A stretch of DNA of 64,000 nt from Planctomycetota bacterium (GTDB taxonomy: Bacteria; Planctomycetota; UBA1135; GCA-002686595), in contig JAEUHZ010000011.1 of assembly GCA_016795205.1 (NCBI GenBank), positions 34,350 to 98,349 of the forward strand, in the 5' to 3' direction. Position numbers and translations under genes: made by a program. Under the pieces are notes generated by a model. It did no database searches, was not told the DNA's origin, and worked only from the letters and a program-made list of their open reading frames with translations. This document shows, piece by piece, positions 58,674 to 64,000 of this stretch (positions within the stretch are counted from its first letter, which is position 1; each line of letters begins with the position of its first letter).

Positions 58674-61619
58674 CTAGCGGATCCTCACGGGTGCTCCCGC
58701 GACGACGAAACCCGCCCAATGCCAGGGATGCGTGTCGAGCTGCGCGGCGCGCCGGCGCGCGAGCTCCGCGCGCTTGGCCTCGTGCAGCGCGCGCGCGGCG
58801 CTCGTGCCGCCGGCGGCCAGGCGCGCGTGGAAGTCGGTCATCAGCACCCGCGCGTCCTCGTCGCCCACCGGCCAGAGCGCCGCGACGACCGCGCGCGCGC
58901 CGGCCAGTTGGAAGGCGCGCCGCAGGCCGAAGATGCCTTCGCCGCTCTGGACCTCGCCCGAGCCGGTGTCGCAGGCGGACAGCACGGCCAGGTCCAGGCC
59001 CGCGAGGTCGAGCTCCAGGACCTCCGCGTCGGACAGCAGGCCGTCCGCGCGCGGATCGTGCGCCACCGCGCTGTTGGCTCCCGCGAGCGCGAGCGCCGAG
59101 CGCCCCAGGTGGCGCCGCGAGAGCTCCAGACGCAGCGGCTCGCTCCAGAGCGGGCCGGGCGCCTCGCTGGCCAGTCCGCGGGCGCCGAGCGGTGCGGTCG
59201 AGCCCTCGGCGAAGCCGTGCGTGGCGACGTGCAGGATGCGCACGCCCGAGAGCGCTCCGCGCAGGCCAGCCTCGGAAGCGTCCGCGCCGACGAGCGCGCG
59301 GGCCGGGACGCCCGCGTCGTGCCACAGGTCCACGATGGCGCGCACCTCGCGTTCGGCCTCGGGGAGGCGCACGAAGACGCCCGGTCCCGTGGACGCGCCG
59401 AACCCGGGGCCAGCGGGCTCCCTCGCGGCGCCGAACTCGGGCGCGCCCAGCGCGAGCACGCCCAGCGGGCCAGCGTCCCGGTCGCGCTGGGCCGCGCCGA
59501 GCACGTCGCGCTCGGCGCCCAGGACGTGGATCGGCGGTGCGCTCTCGACGAGGTAGCCACCCTCGCCATCGGGCAGCCCCGCGAAGTCGAACAGCAGGAA
59601 CGCTCCGTCGGGCACCAGCAGGATCTCGCGCGCGCCTCGCAGATGGGCCGCGAGCGGGTCCCAGATCCGCCGGCGCAGCGCGGTCGCGTGCTCGCGCCAC
59701 GCGGCTTCCGATCCGGGGCTCCGCGCCAGCGTGCGCAGGGGCCCGCACCAGCGGTCGATCTCGGCCGCGGAGCCCAGCTCGACCGCCGTCGGCTCGCTGG
59801 CCTCGGCCGGCAACACGAAGGCCACGTAGGCGTCGGGTCGCGAGCAGCGCACGAAGGCCAGGAGCGCCGTGCCCGCCGGCCGTTCGCTGGCGATTCGTGC
59901 CAGGGCGCTCGCAGTGCGGCTTCCCGCGCCTTCCCTGCTGCTCGGCTCCTCGCAGCGCGTCCCACCCAGGCGTGCGCGCCGGTCGCGCGCGGCCTCGAAG
60001 ACGGCCGCGCGCGCCGCGATGACCGCTTCCCAGGCGCTGGCGGCGCGCGTGGCCGGTGCCTGCGCCGCGAGCACCACGGCCAGGGCCAGACCGGGCGTGT
60101 ACTCCGTGGCGTAGCCCAGGGCATCGCGCTCGTCGAGCTCGGGCACGCAGGTGTCCAGGTGGCGCCGCACGATGGCCGCCGCCTCGAGCGCGCCGGCGAA
60201 GGCGCGCTCGCCATCGCCGGCCGCCTGCGCCGCTTCCGCGACGGCCTTCAGCGTCCAAGCGACGTCGGGGTGGGCTGCGCCGCGCAGGCGTCGGTGCGCG
60301 TCCAAGGCGCGCTCGAGGAGCTCCAAGCCGGATTGCGCACGACCCTGCGCGACCTCGGCCAGCCCCGACTGGACCAGGATCTCGACGCCAGCCAGGCTGC
60401 GCACGGCGCCAGCTCGCTCGAGCTCCGCGCGCGCACCTTCCCACAGGGCGATGGCCTCGTCCGGACGGCCGGTCCGCCAGGCGACGTGCCCCAGGATCGC
60501 GGTGATCTCGACCCGCTCCTCGACGCGCGCCAGCGGGTCGGCGTCCAGGACCTCCAGGGATCGCAGCGCAGCGGCGCGCGCTTCCTCGTGCTCGCCCTCG
60601 CGCAGCGCAAGCAAGGCCAGCGAGCGCAGCGGCACGTACAGCGCTGCCGCGCGCTCCCCGCCGCTGCGTTCGAGCGAGGCGATCGACTCGACGTACCAGC
60701 GGCGTGCCCCTCCGGCGTCGCCGAGCTCTCCGCGCACCTGAGCGAGGAGCGCCAGCGTCCGCGCCGCGAGCGGCGAGCCGGCCGCCGCCCGGATCTCCAG
60801 CGCGGCCTCGAAGGCGCGCGCGGCGGCGGGCAGGTCGCGCAGCGACTGGTGGTACACGCCCAGGTTGTGGAGCACGACCGCGATCCGGGGATGGTCCGGC
60901 CGCAGGTGGGCGCGGTAGGCGGCCAGCGCGCGCTCGCCGTGCGCGAGCGCGCCACGGTCGTCGCCCAGCGCGTGGGCCAGGTTCGCCTCGCGCGTCAGGC
61001 GGAAGGCGACGCGCGGGTCGAGCGGCTCCAGGATCCGATCCTGGATCGCGGCGGCTGCGCGCTGGTGCTGGCGCGCGAGCGGCAGGTCGCCCCGCGCGTA
61101 GGCGCACTCCGCCCGGTAGACGAGGATCTCCGAGCGCCGCACGGCGCCCGGCTCGCCGGCCTCTGAGCACGCGACGAGCGCCGCGTCCAGCGCCGCCTCG
61201 GCCTCTGCGACCGCGTCGCGCACGAGGTGCAGGGCGCCCAGCTCGAAGAGTGCGTGGGCGCTGGCGAGCGCCGCTCCCGAGGCCCGCGCGGCTTCGACGG
61301 CATGGAGTGCGTCCTCGAGCGCCAGCGGCTCCTGCGCACGTCCCGCGAGCCGCAGCGCGCGCGAGCGCAGCAGTCGCCAGGCGGCACGCTCGGCGACCGG
61401 CGCCGTGGCGAGCGCGCGCTCGATCTCCGCCAGCCCCTCGGCGAAGCGCGCTTCCTCGAGGAGTTGCGCCGTCTGTTCGAGGTTCGCCGCAACGTCGGCC
61501 TGTGCGCGCGCGGAGCGCGTGGCGGGGCCCACGACGACGGTAGCGATCGCGGCGAGCGCGAGGAGGGCGGCGCAGGCGAGGCTCGCGTCGCGGAGCGACA
61601 GGAAGCGCGGAGGAAGCAC
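58674..61619 (-). CDS. Exported TPR-CHAT (caspase-like) protease
   Basis: Protein of 981 residues, GTG start. A signal or anchor helix (about 10-32) precedes tetratricopeptide repeats over about 45-480. The C-terminal CHAT domain (about 640-981) has the caspase-like dyad: His801 in VATHGF and Cys883 in LSACDTG, followed by GGARAVVAALWPV-type sequence (AGARAVVAALWPV). CHAT proteases of this layout cleave proteins, for example as effectors or peptidases. It is directly upstream of the candidate peptide gene and the radical SAM gene, so it may process or respond to that peptide. Export would place it outside the cytoplasm. Confidence 0.9.
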   Translation of the reverse strand: MLPPRFLSLRDASLACAALLALAAIATVVVGPATRSARAQADVAANLEQTAQLLEEARFAEGLAEIERALATAPVAERAAWRLLRSRALRLAGRAQEPLALEDALHAVEAARASGAALASAHALFELGALHLVRDAVAEAEAALDAALVACSEAGEPGAVRRSEILVYRAECAYARGDLPLARQHQRAAAAIQDRILEPLDPRVAFRLTREANLAHALGDDRGALAHGERALAAYRAHLRPDHPRIAVVLHNLGVYHQSLRDLPAAARAFEAALEIRAAAGSPLAARTLALLAQVRGELGDAGGARRWYVESIASLERSGGERAAALYVPLRSLALLALREGEHEEARAAALRSLEVLDADPLARVEERVEITAILGHVAWRTGRPDEAIALWEGARAELERAGAVRSLAGVEILVQSGLAEVAQGRAQSGLELLERALDAHRRLRGAAHPDVAWTLKAVAEAAQAAGDGERAFAGALEAAAIVRRHLDTCVPELDERDALGYATEYTPGLALAVVLAAQAPATRAASAWEAVIAARAAVFEAARDRRARLGGTRCEEPSSREGAGSRTASALARIASERPAGTALLAFVRCSRPDAYVAFVLPAEASEPTAVELGSAAEIDRWCGPLRTLARSPGSEAAWREHATALRRRIWDPLAAHLRGAREILLVPDGAFLLFDFAGLPDGEGGYLVESAPPIHVLGAERDVLGAAQRDRDAGPLGVLALGAPEFGAAREPAGPGFGASTGPGVFVRLPEAEREVRAIVDLWHDAGVPARALVGADASEAGLRGALSGVRILHVATHGFAEGSTAPLGARGLASEAPGPLWSEPLRLELSRRHLGRSALALAGANSAVAHDPRADGLLSDAEVLELDLAGLDLAVLSACDTGSGEVQSGEGIFGLRRAFQLAGARAVVAALWPVGDEDARVLMTDFHARLAAGGTSAARALHEAKRAELARRRAAQLDTHPWHWAGFVVAGAPVRIR

Positions 61620-61823
61620 GTGCGGTGCGCCGCGCGGGAGGCGGGGCGCCAGGGGGGCGAGAGGACCCCGAGGCTAACGCGAACGCCGGAATCCCGCCCG
61701 GTGGATCCGGGGGCACGCCGCGCGGCTCCTGGAGAGGGCGACCGGAGCCGGTCCCCGGAGCGGGCGCGGCGCAGCGGGCCACGCGCCTCGGTGCGCTCGG
61801 TGGCTGGCCGCGCCCGCGCGCCG

Positions 61824-63587
61824 TCAGCGCACCTCGAAATCGAACGGCAGGCGCGCGACGACGCCCGTCGTGCCCACCAGCCGGCGCACGCGCTCCAGCG
61901 CGGCCCAGGCTTCGCCGGCGACGTCCGCGCGGCCGCGGAGCTGGCGGGCCAGCGGCTCGCGTCGCCCGGCCAGCGCGGCGTCGAGGAGTTCCTCGAAGAG
62001 CTCCTTCTCGCGCCGCTCGAAGCGCACCGGGGCCTTGGCCCCCAGGCCGGCCTTCGTGCGCGCCAGCTCGATCGCGCGGTCGAGCCCGCCGAGCTCGTCG
62101 ACGAGGCCGAGCTCCAGCCCGCGCTGGCCCGACCACACGCGCCCCTGGGCGATCTCGTGCACGCGCTCGCGCGGCAGGCGCCGGCCCTCCGCCACGAGGT
62201 CCAGGAACTGCTCGTAGATCCGATCGACGAGCGCCTGGATGCGCGCGACCTGCGCTTCGTCTTTGCGCCGCCACAGGGATTCGACCCCGCCCAGCGGGCT
62301 CGTGCGCACGATCTCGGCGCGCAGGCCGTGGTTCTCGGCCAGCTTCTCGATGTTCGGCAGCATGCCGAACACGCCGATCGAGCCGGTCAGGGTCTCGGGT
62401 TGGGCGACGATCGCGTCCGCGTTGGCCGAGATCCAGTAACCGCCCGAGGCCGCCAGGCTGCCCATCGACACGACGACGGGCTTGCCCGCGGCGCGCAGCG
62501 CCAGGACTTCGCGGCGGATCACGTCGGAGGCCGTCGCGCTGCCGCCCGGCGAGTCGACGCGCATCACGACCGCCTTGACGTCGTCGTCGAGGCGCGCTGC
62601 GCGCAGCGCGCGTGCCAGATCGTCGCCGCCGATCCCCTCCGAGCTCGAGCCATCGACGATCTCGCCCTCGGCGACGAGGACCTGGATGCCATGGCCGCGC
62701 GGGCCCTTCTTGCGCACCGCGCGCGCGTAGTCCTCGATGGCGACCTGGGGCAGATCCTCGTCGTCGTCGACGTCGGCCACGACCTTGAGCCGCGCCAGCA
62801 GCTCCCCGAACGGCGCCGCTTTCGTGACCAGGCCCAGCTCGACCGCCTCCTCCGACGACAGCCAGCCCTTGTCCCGCGCGACGGCCTCCAGCCGGGCCGG
62901 GTCGATGTCGCGTGCCGCGGCCAGACTGCCGTACATGGTGGCCTGGATGTCCGCGAGGATCGCCTCCATCTGCTCGCGGTTCTCGGCGCTCATGTGGCCG
63001 AGGAGGAAGGGCTCGACCGCGGACTTGTACTTCCCGACGCGCGTGACCTGCACCTCGATGCCGTACTTGGCGAGCAGGTCGCCGAAGTAGGGGATCTCGG
63101 CCGAGAAGCCGTCGACGACGACGACGTCGAGCGGCTCCATCCACAGCTCGTCGGCGGCGGACGCGAACCACAGCGTCTTCTCGTCCAGTCCGCCGAAGTA
63201 GGCCAGCACGGGCTTCTGCGCCGCGCGGACCTCGAGCAGGGCCTCGCGCGCCGCGGCGATCGCGGACATCGAGCCCGAGACGCCGCCGTGGAGCAGGACG
63301 GCCTTCACGCGCTTGTCCGTGGCGGCGTGGCGCAGGGCGCTGGCGAGCTCGTGCGCTGGGATCGGCATCGAGGTCGAGCCCTGGAGGAGATCCATGGGCG
63401 TGGGGGTGCCACCCTTCTCCGACACGGGCGCGGACAGGTCGACGGTCAGGATCGAGCGCTTCGCGATCTGGGGCGTCGACCCCGAGGCTGCGGCCGCGAT
63501 CAGGGCGAAGCAGAAGACCCCGGCGATCACTCCCGCGATGAGCAGGGCCAGGAGGAACGCGAGCGTGATCTGGAGGACGTTCTTCAT
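61824..63587 (-). CDS. sppA: Signal peptide peptidase SppA, 67K type
   Basis: Membrane-anchored serine/lysine protease that degrades cleaved signal peptides. Length 587 residues, double-domain form. N-terminal helix about 4-35; Lys in VGKYKSAVEPF (first half) and nucleophile Ser in SMGSLAASGGYWIS (second half), preceded by RVDSPGGSATASD. A 204-base gap separates it from the CHAT gene downstream; that gap shows no gene or clear signal. It may or may not share a transcript with the cassette. Confidence 0.95.
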   Translation of the reverse strand: MKNVLQITLAFLLALLIAGVIAGVFCFALIAAAASGSTPQIAKRSILTVDLSAPVSEKGGTPTPMDLLQGSTSMPIPAHELASALRHAATDKRVKAVLLHGGVSGSMSAIAAAREALLEVRAAQKPVLAYFGGLDEKTLWFASAADELWMEPLDVVVVDGFSAEIPYFGDLLAKYGIEVQVTRVGKYKSAVEPFLLGHMSAENREQMEAILADIQATMYGSLAAARDIDPARLEAVARDKGWLSSEEAVELGLVTKAAPFGELLARLKVVADVDDDEDLPQVAIEDYARAVRKKGPRGHGIQVLVAEGEIVDGSSSEGIGGDDLARALRAARLDDDVKAVVMRVDSPGGSATASDVIRREVLALRAAGKPVVVSMGSLAASGGYWISANADAIVAQPETLTGSIGVFGMLPNIEKLAENHGLRAEIVRTSPLGGVESLWRRKDEAQVARIQALVDRIYEQFLDLVAEGRRLPRERVHEIAQGRVWSGQRGLELGLVDELGGLDRAIELARTKAGLGAKAPVRFERREKELFEELLDAALAGRREPLARQLRGRADVAGEAWAALERVRRLVGTTGVVARLPFDFEVR

Positions 63588-63721
63588 CGTGGTTCGTGCC
63601 TGTGGAGGGGGCGGTCGTCGCGCGGGGGTGACTGCGAAGCGAGCCTGCTACGGCGCCGGCCGGGCGGCCATTCTGCCGGAGCCGCGGTCTCCGGCGCGCG
63701 CATCCGGCCGGATCCGCCCGA

Positions 63722-63967
63722 TCAGGGCCCGCAACAGGCGTCGCCCTCGCGCCAGGCGGCCAGCACGTCGAGCCGGGTCACGCGCGCGAGCCGCTTCGGG
63801 ACGGTGCGCTCGTGACGGCCGTGAGCGGTGTCGTAACCGATCCGGACCTCGAAGGGCGGCCAGCCTGAACGGCTCACGGCGCGCTCGGCGACGTCGACCT
63901 GTGCTCCGGGGTCGAGGCGGCCGGCCTCGCGCGCCCAGCCGGCGATGCGTACGGAGTCAGACTCCAC
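63722..63967 (-). CDS. Small hypothetical protein at window edge
   Basis: Open frame of 81 residues from GTG 63967; the frame remains open to the window end, so the protein may be longer. Composition is less extreme than shadow ORFs (FEVRIGYDTAHGRHERTVPK) and it ends in GDACCGP, a possible metal or disulfide site. No family recognised. The 134-base gap to sppA shows nothing else. Confidence 0.4.
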   Translation of the reverse strand: MESDSVRIAGWAREAGRLDPGAQVDVAERAVSRSGWPPFEVRIGYDTAHGRHERTVPKRLARVTRLDVLAAWREGDACCGP

Positions 63968-64000
63968 TCCGCCGTTCTCACACCCGCGCCGCCGCCGGCG

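Noticed and set aside
58660..63171. A 1503-codon minus-strand frame across the CHAT and sppA genes
   Set aside because: Same strand but a different frame from two genes with clear catalytic motifs; Arg/Ala/Gly-only composition.

Overview
This is a dense, very GC-rich bacterial chromosome segment with no intergenic gap over about 260 bases. No tRNA, rRNA, CRISPR array, insertion sequence or phage gene was seen. The gene content points to a Planctomycetota-type bacterium (PVC superphylum). Evidence is the PVC membrane-bound dehydrogenase domain fused to a CxxCH haem site and DUF1080, a second propeller-DUF1080 protein, an ECF sigma factor coupled to a TPR Ser/Thr kinase, FG-GAP and carboxypeptidase-regulatory-like surface proteins, and type IV pilin-like genes. 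This assignment is inference from gene families; no marker gene was aligned. GTG starts and 4-base ATGA/GTGA stop-start overlaps are common, suggesting extensive translational coupling.

Layout. 0.1-6 kb: a lipoprotein-like formylglycine-generating enzyme, an alkaline-phosphatase-superfamily hydrolase, an NhaP-type Na+/H+ antiporter, MscL, a DUF2959 lipoprotein and a DUF481 outer-membrane protein. 6-15 kb: the PVC-cytochrome-DUF1080 fusion, the zinc-finger/kinase/TPR protein with its ECF sigma factor, and a propeller-DUF1080 protein. 15-24 kb: a four-S1-domain RNA-binding protein, a CarH-like B12 sensor without an HTH domain, a D-amino-acid-oxidase-family enzyme coupled to ClpS, a TRAP transporter set (TatT, DctP, fused DctQM) and a saccharopine-dehydrogenase-like enzyme. 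24-33 kb: an M36-like metallopeptidase, a nucleotide-pyrophosphatase-like phosphodiesterase, a small Rieske protein, an FMN reductase, three pilin-like proteins and a HEAT-repeat protein. 33-37 kb: a three-gene signalling operon (HAMP protein, CHASE4-like histidine kinase, hybrid kinase). 37-44 kb: a housekeeping run, purA-uppS-cdsA-phoH-ybeY, then a FliA/WhiG-type sigma factor. 44-50 kb: an EAL protein, an isocitrate/isopropylmalate-dehydrogenase-family enzyme, an unknown 615-residue protein and an FG-GAP lipoprotein. 50-57 kb: a carboxypeptidase-regulatory-like membrane protein, hutH, a secretin-domain-like small lipoprotein, murJ on the other strand, and hutU. 57-64 kb: a radical SAM/SPASM enzyme, a 110-residue Cys-containing protein, an exported TPR-CHAT protease, SppA and a small ORF at the window edge.

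The strongest candidate for an undescribed system is the minus-strand cassette at 57260-61619. There, an exported TPR-CHAT (caspase-like) protein is followed after 32 bases by a small protein with a leader-like N-terminus and a four-Cys C-terminal half. Its stop codon overlaps the start of a radical SAM/SPASM enzyme. This looks like a possible ribosomally made, radical-SAM-modified peptide pathway with a caspase-fold protease. The small protein and its maturase-like partner are visibly less GC-rich than the CHAT gene. Other points of interest are a B12 photoreceptor-like sensor with an exact Wx9EH motif, an apparent CTG start for phoH, calcium-loop-like motifs in three consecutive pilin-like proteins, and a zinc-finger kinase coupled to an ECF sigma factor.
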